From assembly GCA_004764695.1 (NCBI GenBank), contig SMSO01000037.1, forward strand, positions 1,472,247 to 1,536,246: a DNA stretch of 64,000 nt. Direction: 5' to 3'. Positions 10,815-25,300 of the stretch are shown here, piece after piece (position 1 is the first letter of the stretch; each line of letters opens with the position of its first letter). The DNA comes from Schizochytrium sp. TIO01 (Eukaryota; Sar; Bigyra; Thraustochytrida; Thraustochytriidae). The position numbers and the translations under genes are program-made. Under the pieces are notes generated by a model. It was given only the letters and a program-made list of their open reading frames with translations. It did not search any database and was not told where the DNA came from.

Positions 10815-13800
10815 ACTCAAAGTGAGGCTGCGAAAGAGTAGCTCTCTACGATCTCTCTCCAGCAGCTTGATTCGCGATTTAGAACTTTCCAAAAAACTTA
10901 CTCTTGGCATCAAATAGAATGTTTTATTCTTTTCTGTTTTAATTAAATACGTATATATAATGGCACTGTACGTATGCTGGTTTTAAACATCTTTTTGGGC
11001 TACACAAAACCTTATCACACCATAATTATTGCAATATTCCTGATCTAAAGTTTAAGTTCAATTTTGGGGTAGTTTTGCATGTATCCGTCCCTAGAAAAGG
11101 AAAACAAAATCCACTACAAGAAGACATGTGAGAAAAAGCTATCTCCAATTCGCTCTACTACAAAAACCATAGCTAGCTCTTTGAGACCATCACTCATGAT
11201 AAAGCAGAAGCTCTACTCTGATCTTGCTGTTACAACCCTTGCAAAGTTTGAAAGGCATTTCCAGTCATGTGAGTGAACTTCATGAAGGGCTATATACAGG
11301 GGAAATATCGATATTACAGGTATTCAAGTGTAAGTGTCTTTGAAAGACCCGGTCTCAAACAATTGGACTCCTTCTGTTGTAATAAGAGTTTTAATCATAC
11401 TACTAGCGAACACTACGTGAGTTTAGTGTGTTTAGTAGGATATTTTCATAACAGTTGAGGTACACTTCCTACTCACTAGCTATCTCGATCGAAATCCGAA
11501 ACGCATAGAACACCTGTGCACGCTGGAGAATTCCCTTGAAAGACAAGTTGCACACTGTCGACAATTAAAATTTATTTGTTATTTGAAAAATGCTTTGTTT
11601 TATTTTGTTTATTTTTATTTCGCGAATCGGTCTCTTTTTATTTTACATTGACTTTCATACACCTCTTCATTTTAATTTTTTTATATTAAAAAAAAGGAGC
11701 ATTTAATATTTAATATGAAGTTAACTGAAGAGCTAATACTTCTGCAATGAGAGGTGTCTGGATAATCTGTTAGGCAAAAAATACTATTAGAGAATACATC
11801 GGTCAGTATCCGAGGTTAAAAATGTGCTCTATTCCATTATAGCTCTATTGGTTAACTTCTCTCAATCGTTCTACTTTTACAAAACGTTTTAATCTTAGTT
11901 AATAAATTCTTTCAAGGCCAATCTCTTTTTATATTTTAGCTCTGCCAAGTAATGAATTGTATGTGAAATAACATACCACAGTCTTAAATCTTTATCTTTC
12001 TTCTTAAGTTGAGAACAAATCATGCGCACTAATATTTTAATTTAATTTTCTTTAAATAAACATCAGATATTACTACTAAACCTAGAGATATTCAGTTTAT
12101 TGTGATAATTTGGTCTTTGCAAAACCCTGTTGGTTGCCAAGATCCCAAGTATACCTGTCGAGGAAACCGACGCTTTATCACCTCCTGCTTCCTTGTCACA
12201 TTCAAATATAAGATATAAGAATCAACATTATAAGTATTTAACGGACCATCTAGTATAATAACAAACTAGAACAGAATTATGTATGTCGTATTTCTCGTCA
12301 GAGATTTTCCTGATTCTCTTTTCTTCTGCAAGGAGAGGCAAAAATAATAAAGGAAGACAATATGTGGACCATGTCTGTAGTTTCATTAGTACGAATGATG
12401 GGGTTGAACAATAGATTAGGTGAAACACCAGTACACATGATAGGCATCTTTTCTGAGATGTTCTCCAAGTAGAAATGAACTCAATTTACAGTATTGATAT
12501 TTTCCTGCAATGCACTCTCTGGTTTTTGTTTTGAACGTTGATGTATTCTTCTGATTGAGTACTTTCAGAAACATTGTCTCGTCATAGATTTCGGTTCGTT
12601 TCATGGAACAGAAAATTGATCTATACAACTTTATTTGAAACGGAATATTCGCCACCTCTGGTTGCTGCATGTCCTGTGCAACTACTATGTTTTGAACTAC
12701 AGAGAAAGCATCTACGTACCAGCTGAAGCAGCGAATAAACCAGGTTGCAATATTGCCTTTTGAGAAGTCGTCGCTGTTTTATATAACGTATCTGCATTTT
12801 CGTTGAAGAGTTTTTTAAATTAATAAATAATGTGTGGTAGTATAGATATACATATGAAAAAACTAATTAATATTTTTTATTCTTTAATGAGATGAAACTA
12901 TAACATTTTCCAAATATATCTAATTCTTTTATAAACACTGCATCTTCATATGAATGTTTCTTTATTTATCTTTATATTTATAAAAGTAAATAATTCCTTT
13001 TAGTACTAAGTGAGGTGGAAAGAGAGAGTATCACTACTATTAGGACTGAACCTATCCATTTTCGAGTTGTCTTGGCGATTCGCAGGTAACTGGTCTGTTG
13101 GGGAAACTTAATTAGGCAACTGAGAGTTATTCAACGGTCCTTCTCAAAGTACCCGTATAGCTGAGGGAGAGTGAGTCCTATGAATTAAAAAGAGTATTGC
13201 AATCCAAATATTCTATACAGTATTAACATGAGGGCACTCGCGGAGGATATCGAGTTGAGCCACGAAAGAGCATGGTAGCTTTTTTCCTGCTGCAGAATAT
13301 AATTTTGGAAATGTCGGAAAGCTGATGCCTATTTTTTTTGCTGCACGATATTTTTGTCGGAGTAGCTATATGACTATAAAAATGTAGATTCTGTGCGGAC
13401 TATTTCAAGTGCAAGATGTATCATATTCAAGGCATTCTCGTACCGATGCATATCTCCAGTGAAATAGTAGGAAGCGGCGCTTACTCGTTTCTTCATAAAT
13501 TCAGTGAGTATGGACTGAGCTATCAATCTATTTGCCAACAACAACAATTAAAAAAAATAAAAACTCAGGAGAACTATCATTCTCATTGGATGGTTGCGTA
13601 CAGTTGATAATCTCCACACCTATGTGATTCGCAGGCGGGTAAGCATCCGATCAATCCAAAGATGAACCCTTTCTATTTTAATCATCCTTTGACGTATGCT
13701 ACCACGTAATAATGATGAAACTTGGCGTTTCTCTCAAACTAAAAAACGGTAAATACAGCAAAATCATAAATTGGCGTATGATTCCTGAAGGCGTATGTCA

Positions 13801-16365
13801 TATATTCTATGTTCTGAATACAAAAGTTCTATGCAACATCGGTGATGCTGGTTTGTCCTCGATAAATGGGTTGCAGATTTACCACTACAGTTTCTCGAAG
13901 AGTTGATAACTACTTCGCATCCCCGGGAGCCGTGCTAGGTTGCGTCTCGTGAGAAGTTATTATGTCCATGGCAAACGGAAACATAGTAGATCTTGGCAAT
14001 ATGATGGCAATACGAGATTCTTTACAAGTTCCTCGGAGTCGCTCAGAGTCAGGGACCGCGTCGCTTGAGTGGCATAACAATCACAGCACAGTGCGCTGCA
14101 ACGGATAATTTTACTTCAGCATTTCAGTTTCTAATACTTTTATAAACATTATTTCTAATTAAATATAAATATTGTATATGTACAACTATGTTCGATCGTG
14201 AGATCATTCATACTATCTGCTCCATACGCTTAGTTTACCTTGGGAAGCTCCTGCGTTTGATAGACTGAAGGATGACACACTTTCACAGGATCAGGCTGGT
14301 CTTGCTCCTTTCCAACAGTCATCGGCTTCGGGTCGCGTCAGCTACGATTTGCTCGTTTGAGATGTTTTAAGTCCTGACTCTGGTCAGTCAATTTTTTATT
14401 TATTTTTTTTATTTGAAGTTAATATTTATATTAAACCACAAAGTACACAAAACAGCTGATCTGGCTGGCTGCAATGAATATTAGAACCGAAGGCAGAGTT
14501 AGAGAGCTCCTTTTAGGACCATCAATACCATCCTCAGGTGGCCATGGCATCTCAACATCCAGAGGCGCAGTAGTCTTTCATGGTTTCTAGCGGGCTAAAA
14601 TTTGAGAGAAGATACAACCTTGAGGACATATCTCTGATAAGAATTCATATAAATTCAAACCGACTGCAGTAAGAAGGTAACATATCTATGCATCTGTTGT
14701 AAATGCATGGGTGGTTTCATTTTCTTTCATCCGGTGAAAATCTGTACAAATGTAGTTGGATGTCTTATCACAATAAAAGATCGTTGCGTGCCACTCCTAT
14801 CAGATAATTCAATTTGCACCTGCTCGAATATGCTTACTGTGTAAATGTTTAGACTTTCACGAATTGTATAATTCAAAACTCAAAGAGACTACATACACTA
14901 CCATGATTATTGATTGTTAGATAGTACGTCTACTTTGCATTCATTTGGGGGTGCTATATCCTTTTTCAAGAAGTGCAACTATCCCATCTTTTACCTTTGC
15001 GCCACGCCTTTCATCTCTCAACCACCCCCCCCGCCCCCCCTTTCAAGTTCCTCTCCTCTCACCTAAAAGAGAATGAGCTTGAAAGTACTTGGTTTCAAAA
15101 CTTCAAACTTGCATGCATGATCAGTATAGCAGGTACTTTTAGTATGAGTAAAATAAATTTGACTTTTTTTAATAAAGTGATTTAAACAATCAATTTAACC
15201 TACTAATAAGTGAATAACTTTTGTCCAGGATTCTAGGGTTCCAGGCTCGCAGAAGCTTCCTCCAAGCCAAACTTCTTTTGAGCCATCTTCCTGGAGGAGC
15301 TTGGAGAAAGGCGAGCGTCGTTCATTATTCTTCTAACTTCACTACGAATGGCAACCTGAGAAGGCACTCAATCGAGGATTTGAGGCCGCCATGAACTGAA
15401 AACCACCCCCCAGCATCCAAGATTTGGAGAGCTTTTTTTTTTGCTTTTTTTCTTTTCAAATGGCTATTTGTACCCTAGGCTTCTTACCTGATACTGAGTT
15501 TCTACTCAGGCAAAAGAATAGAATAGGAATAACCTCTGACCAGAGTGCGTGTGCGTATAAGTTTCTCACCCACAAGGCCTTTTTCAAAGTACATACCATG
15601 AGTAGGTGCATAACACACCAGCAATAGCATATGGTTTAGTTTATTTGATTTTTTAATCCAGGTAAAAGATTTGACTTAGCCACTAATCTGACTCCGAAGA
15701 GTATTCAAGCTACCTCCTCTTTTTTCTTTCTTCTTTCTTTTCTGTGGCTTGAGAATTTGTTTGTTTATATTTTTAGAGGTGTTTCTTTATTATATGAATT
15801 GATGAGATGATGCAAGAGGGAAATGTAAGTTTTCAATTTTCGCCCCAAGACTACTCCTCTTAAACCAACCCAAATTGTGGGTTTGTGACAACAACAAAAA
15901 AGAACTCTTCTTGGTGCCCTTTCCCGGTTCTACTGACCAGCCTTGAAACTGAATGTTTTGCCTCCGCATGCGAACGCATCATGATGTAATTTATGCGCTC
16001 AGCACATAAAATCAAGTCAACTGTGCGCCAAGCTAAAAATAAACTGCTTCATTTACATAGGTGAAACCATGGTCATAAGCATCCTGACTTTCCTCCATAA
16101 TCTTCTAACTCCATATTAAACCCACCTGACTAGTGTCAGGTTCTTGGCATTCTCAAATCAGGAACATGGCAGGTGAGAATCACCACGAATCACCACAAAT
16201 ATGCGCAATCATCTGTGAAGATCTCTACCTGGAGGAGGGAATTAGATAGAAATGAACTGTATGCTACTAATCATCTTAATGCGGTTGCCTTACCTCCTTT
16301 CTTTAAATACTATTTCAATACTCTCTGGCTGGAATGAAACTTCTTTTTAAGTCTGTGAAGTGGAT
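10815..16365. other. AT-rich intergenic DNA without a recognisable gene
   Basis: Reading frames are short and lack motifs. There is a C-rich patch at about 15023-15041 and T-rich or TTTTA-like stretches. No RNA gene could be supported. I cannot exclude small multi-exon genes or long non-coding RNAs, because isolated splice-like sequences occur, but no coherent exon series was visible. Confidence 0.55.
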
Positions 16366-16396
16366 AGGGTAGGTAGGTAGGTAGGTAAGTAGGTAG
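16366..16396. repeat. (TAGG)n microsatellite
   Basis: A short imperfect array of GTAG/TAGG units is interrupted once by TAAG. The same tetranucleotide pattern (TAGGTA or TACCTA) recurs singly in many intergenic places in this window. Confidence 0.85.
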
Positions 16397-19300
16397 GCTA
16401 TTTTGATAAGAAGACGCATACAGCAGCATGCCAAGATCAATTTGTAGTAGAGACGATCGGCATCAAACTTGTCGTGATCAAGCATGTATTCATGAATCGC
16501 AATGAGCACTGCGACGTACTCCTTGTCAAACCTTACACGCGCGTTGTAAAGAGTTTTGAGGCCAGTGGGCGCATTCTGGTTTGACACTCCTTTTTACGTT
16601 TCCTACAATTTATTTTCTTTTTCTTTTACCTTTTTGCTTTGAAAATTAAAACGCAGATACAACTCTTGCTCAAACTTGTCTACTTATATACAGTGCCAGC
16701 ATCGATTATTATAAACGGCCAAAGCTCATTGCTGACTCACTTCTCGGTAAGTTGCATCATTCTTTTTTCGTTTGGAGACGGAAAAACAGCTCCATCGTGC
16801 AGTCAGTTTTTGATGGTTTCAATTCAAACTTCACAAACTTATTATTCACAGGGCCACTGTCGGCGATTTCTGTTAATATAATTGACACATTCACAAGGAG
16901 CGTGGGGGAGAACTTAGGGAATTCCTACTTCTGTTTATCCAGCCCCTTTTCCGGGAAACTTTCTTTGATTTGTCATTCAAAAAGGCACACAGAGCTGTTG
17001 GAGTGGTGTTCACTGCTGATTGTTCTGGCTTGCGAGGAAGCATATCACCCTCCTCAAAGAAAAGACGGCCCAACACCAAACCCACTTTGAAAGGCAGCAA
17101 CTCTATAAGAAGAGACCAATAGTCTGAGCAAGCCCATAGTACCTACTACTGCTCCTTGGAACAGATTAATTAAAAAATAATAACATCATATCATCCTTTC
17201 TACCTATTCCAAGTACAAGGGAATTGAAAGTTCATTTAGAAAGGTCACGCTCGGTCTTAATCCATTCCTTCCGGAATTACAACGGACTAACGCAAACCAC
17301 CGAAACGGCTTTGAGGTGGTCAGTACCAAGCGCATTTTCGAGTCTTCCCAAGCAGTTTTGCATAAACAGGTACGACCCTACCTACTCCTGTAATAAGTAC
17401 CTACTTTCTACTATAGGTTCCTTCCTATACCTTCTCGCCTGCTTTCTTTCTTTTCAAGTTCTCATTCCTGTTGACTTGAATTTAGCTGGGAACTCGAGAA
17501 AGTACTATTCATTTTATTCTCCTCGCTGCCATGAACGTATTACGTATTCCCTATGCTTCCTTCATAGAAGTAGCCTTCAACGCATTAACCGACAAATTAT
17601 GATAGTTGCACGATTCTTACATCTCACTCTGTAGTGCTTTGGCCTCCCCAAGTCAGTGGCTCAGGTATCTTCGACTGAACACGGGGGCAATTAGATTGCT
17701 GGAAAGGTTACTTGGGATAGGAAGCTCGTTTAAACAACAACAATTTGTTGCGGACTCTTTTAGCTCCTTTCGAAAATGTCGTTGTGGAAACAGCTGAGAA
17801 ATCTCTTTAGCAGAAAAGTCTAACATCTTCGATATCAACCTATTTAATTTCAAGGATAGTGGGCCTAAAGCTCTCGGCATCGCTAACGGCCCTGAATTAA
17901 TGTCAAGTTTTCACAAAACTACACATCATCCTCCTAGGAATGTGTGGTGTGATAGCAGTTTACTTTACAATACTTCCAGTTAATGAAAACTCAACAGGTT
18001 TGAATGTTTCAAAAAACTATCAAAATATCTTAAAACAGGCCACCCTTCGCAACTTTCATACACACATACATAGAGCCTAAGCCTGTGAGCAAGCATGCGT
18101 ACCATACTAACTCAATGCCTTGCTTTGGCGTCAGTAATGAAGTCCGCCCCTCTAGTGACGATGCCTCCCTATGTCCTCTTTCGCAAACCGCAACTGTAAA
18201 CAAATAATAAGTTGACGCATCTGTTGATGCTGCTGCTACTGCTGGAAGAATACGAAAGCCTGGCCCGGCCAAATTATTGATCAGTTAGAAAGAAACATAT
18301 TACCCACCTCCAAGACTCAGAATGTAGAAGGTCATCACCTGGACCAATCTCGTTACATGAGGTTGGATGTGAGGCTTTTACTTACCGTCTTGGACAGTCC
18401 AGGCTTTGGGAGTCGGGCTTCTTGAACACAGCCGCAGCACATGTTCACAGTCTGAATCACAGGAAGCCCCGGTTTCGCGGCTCAAATGCAGATTTCCATT
18501 TTTCCAGAAAATAATTTTATTCTGCCCATTGCCTTTTTTAAAACGTAGAAAATTGGTACTAAGGCTCCTCAGTCCTGTATCATCTTTACTTTCTCTTAAT
18601 ATTATTATTTAATAATAAATTGAAAATGAAACGGTAATGTGCGGGGCCGCTTCCCATTGCCCATAAAATTGATCCCTGGCATTCTGTTCCTTACATCGTT
18701 TGCGAAAATGCTCATCCGAGGTACTTTATTCATATAATATAAAGCATCTCCTAATATCTTCTTTTCAATTCAAACTAACGAGGAAAGACCTCCGGGGATA
18801 TTTTTGCCCTTTATTTCAAATCATTAACTTTTATTTTATTTTATTTTAAGAATATTGTTTATCGTCTTTGTTTTATTTTCATTTTATTATTTTTATTTAA
18901 GAAACACTTTCGTACTAGTTTAACAGCTTAGAAAGCTCTTCACCTTTTATTTTTAAATCTTTTATGAAATCAGGCTTTTCCCCTCTTTAGTTTGTACTTT
19001 TCATTAATCTTAAATGCGAAAAATAATTGAGATCCAACCAAAAAAAAATTCTATGGTGGATTCGGATCTTAATCGGGATAATTTCAAAGGAGTGACTGTT
19101 TTTGGCTTGAGTTTTTCACCCCCAACATCATTATATTAAGGAGTTATCTGTGACTCTAGAGAGTGTTGACAATCAATTTTTTAAACCGTGGTAATATATA
19201 ATAGCCAATTGCAAACTATGTCTACTACTTTACATACTGGAGACGAATCACAACAGTGTTCTCTTGTGCAATTTCACAATTGTATGTAAGTCGAATATCA

Positions 19301-22300
19301 ACTAAACATTGAAGATGCCTTGGCGAATTTCTTATCAAATGTCCATGCGCACAATATTTCTTGAAATCTCTTTCTATACACATAAATCGCTTCATGAAAA
19401 AACATATGCCTTGTTTGAGAGTCCTTCTAAAAAAGGTATAGATGGGATTCCTGAATTCATGTGCTCATGAGCCTAACAATAAATGTTTGCTTTTCTTGCA
19501 GAGCGTGACTTAAACGCAGTGACGTAATTATCGACTCACCACGCACCTGTTTTTCAGGATATTGCCGAAAAATGTTGGTGCAACTCTGATACCCTTGGTG
19601 AAAGTTTTGACCTAATGATTGCTCAACAACATTATATGCACCTTGCTCGCTAGTTAATCTGTATAAGTTGGGCTTTGTGGAACACCAGGTTTAGTTGAAA
19701 GGAGAATTTGAGAGTGATGAGGATGAGGATAAGCTAATGTCTTAGAAAGAGGAAAAGAATGTATAATATAATCTTGGTCATCAAGACACAGAGTTCTAAA
19801 TAATACACTTTACATTTCTTGCAAAAATGTGATCTAATTTTATGTACATGTTTACTTGATTGAACATCAACGGTCAAAGAGCTCATTGAGATTCATTTTA
19901 TGAACTGTTATATTGCATAGTTCACTTAATAATTTAGCGAATTCCTGGGTAGGAGTAAGATATTATCTGTTTACGCTTTGTTTCACGTTAAGAGCGTCTA
20001 CCACATTACCTGTACAGTTTAAATTATGTGATAACAATGCAAGAAGGAAAGCCTATCTTGTCATTTGTAGCAACATTCAGGTTATGTCTCACAAGCACAT
20101 GTCATGCCAGTTTAAGAGAACTCTTATTACTAACCAGAAGCAACGAGTTCTGCGGATATAACCCTCGTCAGGATGAGTAACTCCGTCCTAGACAATTTCC
20201 TCTTTACGACAAAGCCATCAATAAAAACCTTCATCTTGGTGAAATCCGAATGAATCCACTATTTGATCCACGATTGCCAATTTTTATCTATCCTAAATCG
20301 TCGTCGTAAGGCAAATTTTCTTTGATACTTTAATCCGAAGTTTAATTTGTTCATTACACTGTCTGGAAAATTTGATTCAAATCTGTAGCAAGCCTAAATT
20401 ATTGAAGCTCATTAATTCTTGCTCCCAAATCAAGAACGTAGCAGATATAGTATTTGAAGGTTTTCTGCGCACCGTTAAGAGAATCGTGATGCAATATAAA
20501 TGATTAAGAACAATGATGTTTGAGTGAGCGGAGTTAATCGCTAACATTTTTGAACTCATACAAATTTTCGCAACACAAGCCGGAGACATTTTAATGGTCG
20601 AGGTAGCGCAACCAAAGTGGATGGACTTGCATTACATTGTATAATGACATCACCACGATCTAGTACAGTTGCTTTTTACAATCTCTCAATTAGTCCTCTC
20701 TGTGTGAGAAATTGAATCTATTTCACTCCAAAGTCCTGTTTTAACAGTGGATGTTGCCTACAATTGAAAATATACACAACAGAAATGTTTGTTTCTTGCG
20801 TCTTTCATTATGATTCCTTCAGATGGCTTTTTTTTCTTTGTTTGTGTTTTTGCATTTTGAGTACTTGAATTTTCTATGTTTCTCGGTTCTGTGTCCTTCC
20901 TTTCCATAAGAGTGCGGTCTGTGTAATTATTCATTGAAACATTTGTTGAAATTTGCATTGTTGCCAAGAACACACCCAAAATGTTCCTTTGTCAAGTTCT
21001 TGTCCCTCGCCTGGAAGTCTTTCTGTGTCGTTTTTTGTTTTGATTTTGTATTTTTGTATTTTTGTTTATTTAATTTCAAAGCCCTTAGTGCGACTAGCAC
21101 TACCCTGGGAACAAGCTCCTTTTACCTTTTAGGATGTACACTCAGCTTTTATCTGTTCATTTTTTCATTTTTATATTATTTTTAAAAAATTCTGTAGTAG
21201 GATTGATTCTTAGTTTAATCTAGGTACATAGTAGATCAGCGCTCTTACTTAGTCAGCGTCAAGCTCATGATAATATACTGCTACCATGCAGCAAAAAATG
21301 AAAAACATGAAAAACACCACAGAAGGTAGCGCAGTTTCTAAAGGAGGCAAAGGATCACTACTAATTATCCTTCAAACACTATATAGCAATCTGTTGTCTC
21401 TTTTTAACCGTTCCAAAGCTATGCGTATGACGGACAGTGAGAAAAGTCAAATTTTTGAAGGACAGAATGGGACAGAAAGAGCTTAGAATAGAAGGAGCTT
21501 AGCAACTGCTGGGGCACGAAGTACCACCCTTCCACATGTGGGCGTGCAAACCATGCTTTGACTTGAATTTTTACCCAAGTAAATTGATGATTAGGAGTAG
21601 TCCCTGACTAAAATGAGAGGGGTTTGCTAAAGAAGAGCCGATTGGATCGATACCTCCAGAGTATTCGACCCTGAGAAAGCAATGTGTCCCGCTCGTTCTC
21701 TATTGTTCTTATATCTATCTACTCCTGCAAAATCTATTTGACTCTTTACAGAAAATCTCCACAGAAAAAAGCGACGGAGGTGCAGAGACTGCCAGGCTAC
21801 CTCAGTTGTGCGCTACACGCCTAATGTTTTCCTCAGTATTTGTTGGCGCCCTTTTCCCTTCTCTAACTTCTTTCGTCACAGTGAATGTATTCGTTTCGTA
21901 CAAGGTCTTGATATACGGATGGATGGAAACCAGAAGGTGTAAGATATCAGTCTCTCCATCTAAAATCAAGTATATGATTGCTCATCTTACTTCAGCTTGT
22001 CTGCGATAACAATCTTAAAAGTCCAAAGCGTTCGATCTGAAGACTGTAGGTAGCTCAGTTTGTCAACGGCAAAAGTTAAGGAGAGGGAAGTGGGAAGTGG
22101 GGATAGTAGCCTCGCGACCGTTAATAAATTGTCAAGTCGAACAGTTTTCTGCTGGTACCTACCCTACCTATCTACCACCAAGTCAACTGATAGTCTCAAT
22201 TTCTTCCTGCTTTGGATAAAAGTTTAAGTGCTCTCTGAGCTTGACTTCCGATAGTTTGAGCGTCCGTGATGCACTAAAAGATGAAACGCTTCGAAAAGTC

Positions 22301-25300
22301 CCTACCCATCTGTCGAAACCTTCGCGTTCGAATGCTCAATTCTCAGAACTGAAGAACATTGGCCAATGACTAATTCAAACCGGATAGAGTAATTTTTAAG
22401 TTGGACAGCGGCACGTGGTATGATAACTTGAAGTTGACATGAGCACTAGCAATCAATCGAGCAGCTCGCAGTGTTATGTAAATACCAGAAAAACGAACAA
22501 TCAAACAACATTCCACACCTCCACAGAAGGCTGGCTGCCTAGTACCCTTATGACTAGCTTAAGTAAATCATTCAAGAAATCATTGAAACTGTGTGGTGCA
22601 GTTGCACTTGGCCCATCACTTTGTATGACCTTGAAAGCTACTACGGCATTGATCTCCACTTTGATCACTATATTTGTTCACCAAGTCATCGAGTTTTCTC
22701 TTGAGTTTTCATGAAACATAAAAACTTAGTCTATGTGACGCAACTATACCACATAAGTTAAATGTAGTCTTTCAACGGGCTCTTCATGTGTTCTTCATTT
22801 TTTACCCTATTTGGAACTTCAATGTAGAGTCCGTACCAGCTCAGAGATTCAAGGAGTGGGGAGTTAGACAATTGATGAACTTGATTACACCGATCGCCCG
22901 ATCGTCTGCCCTCTTTCTTGTCCTTACGCCTCAATGCTTTTAAACATGGATTCCTACGCGACAGCCCGGAACGTGTGTTGCTCAGATGTTCGATTTTCTT
23001 TCTGGCTACGTCTGATTCCTTCATCGAATTGTCTTCACACTCTTTCCTGCCGTCCAATGTCCGCACGTAACGCAGTCGATTGGAGAACCTTTACTTTTTG
23101 AAACCATTGGTGGAGCCTCCTGCACAGAGCCACAAGCTCTTAATCACACCATTGCTTACAGGTAATCTGGACACTACCACTATGCTCTGCAACTCGACTT
23201 TTCTTGCGCTCAACATCGATCCGGAAATAATCTGCAACGCTCAACTTGTTGGACAGGCTGTTTTTTCTGAAGTTGTGTATGGTTAGCCGAATAGTCCAAG
23301 GTTGTGTGAGATTTGAACGCGTGCCTTCCTTACACGTAAAACTCATTCGCCTTCACGCCCACAGAAAGAACTTAACTAAGCTCCAACAGCAAAAATTCAC
23401 CACCATGAATGCAGCAGCCCTTCCTCATCTTCGAATCAATTCGCCTTTCTCTGTTCAACGCAGCCTGCATTTGGCCTACATTTTCATTCTAACGTTGATT
23501 GACCTCCTAGGCACTAAAAACTATTTATGATCAAGATTGGGATTGAACAATAGAATAATGATAAAATAGTAGTAACTTATCATAATTTTAATCAAACTTC
23601 AACTTGAACCGCCTGCAATGCGTCCGTATTTCTGGCACGCAATCCAGAAATACCGTTTTTTGTGCTGTTTTTTTAGTCTTTTTTTGTCTTTTTTTGTCTT
23701 TTTTCCCCTTTTTTCCCTTTTTCTTCAATGGTTCTTTGTTTCATTTAAAACTATTTCAATAGTTACTCTATATAAAAGATTAGAGATATAATATATGTAG
23801 ACTTTTTTCCTTACATTAAATAATGAAATGAAATGAAATGATTAAATGGAAAATAAAAATTTCAACGATAAGGATGATGAAAAATTATGACTGGCTCTGG
23901 AAATATTTTTTTCGAGCCTGGAGAAATTTACACTAGGTCAGTCTTTCGCATGAATAAAGTGCAGGTAAGAAGAAGGGATTGGCAACGCACTCTTCTCCCG
24001 CTGCATGTACATTAAGCTAAGTGCTCATAGATCTTATTTCCTGGAGCTCCTAAACTATATGTTCCACCTATAGTAGATTTTAAACTATTTCTTTACTTTA
24101 TATATATTATAAAACAATTTTACAACAATTGTAAAGGCACACAGAGCTCATGACAACACTGACAGATATCAACACTCTGTAGCTCTCTGTAGCTCTCACT
24201 TTATGTCAATACCCTGGGTTAGTTAAACGGAAAAACTCTGCAACTTACGCAAAAAGCTTTCAACTTCTCAGTCGACTCACAACTATTTCGTTCGAAACTT
24301 CTCCAGGAATTTACTTATTTCAAATTGTACCCATCAGTAAAACAAGTAAGAAAGTGCTTCTTCTGTGCGATTTCCATGCCCTCTTGCCGACCACCTGTCT
24401 TTCACTACACTAAGTTAGTCCCCAGAGTTCAGTTTTATTGTCCAAAAGATCCAGCAACATCTTTTTACCCGAAATAAAAATCTTTATTAATTAATCACTC
24501 AAATGGAAGTTTTCATATTATGAATAATAGCAGCTATGATGATACCTACCTTACCTACCTTCCAGGTACTGCTGATACATACTAAATATAGAAACGTAAG
24601 CTCTCCTTGCTTCGATTTCCTTTCGCATGACATTTTTTATGTCAGGGACTATTATTTCCATTTAGAGAAAACTTTAGTTTGAAGATTCTCTCTCCAACTT
24701 TTGTTGCCTCTATAAATTTTCAAATTTGATGTAACTCCAGTCTCAAAGAGGACATGAAAAGTCAACCTGCCTTATCCTCAATAAAAATGATAAACGCTTA
24801 TTGTAAAGTGCTGAGGTCTCCGACGAGAAGGGAAAGTAACTTTGACCAATACAAATGGAGAGTAAAATGTTTATTTTTGAATATATGTATCAATTCAGTC
24901 ATTTTTTTGGAGAGTCTCTTAGCATAAATAGACCCCTTTTCACATGAGTAACATGACAGCCATCCTTGAGGTATGCGTGCTTCGCAGATACATAGTTTGA
25001 TGCACTCTGTAAGTTGCAATAACAGACATTAAACTCGATTTAATCTGAATAGGCTTATTTTCATCTTTCATCATCTTACAGGTAATATATAAATGTCTAC
25101 ACAGAAACATCTATTTTGTTAAAGTTTAAAAAAGGCGGGACTAATGGCTGCTATCTAGTCAGCACCTTATACAGATTGTACTCCGGTGCACTTGTGCAAA
25201 CCCTCGATCTGGATAATAGAATTAAGTCGCATGAAAAAGTATAGGTCCAATCATAATCTACATAAATAGAATTGCTGAGATCGTGAACATGGAAAAAATC

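Noticed and set aside
17224-17634. 136-codon frame in the gene desert, with another at 16752-17090
   Set aside because: Both open only from TTG, have no motif, and are of a length expected by chance over this much DNA.
22040-22120. tRNA-like TAGCTCAGTT stretch
   Set aside because: It resembles an A box, but no B box (GTTCRANNC) or cloverleaf follows at the right distance.
22439-22714. 91-codon ATG-led frame rich in Ser/Thr
   Set aside because: No motif and short, within chance expectation.
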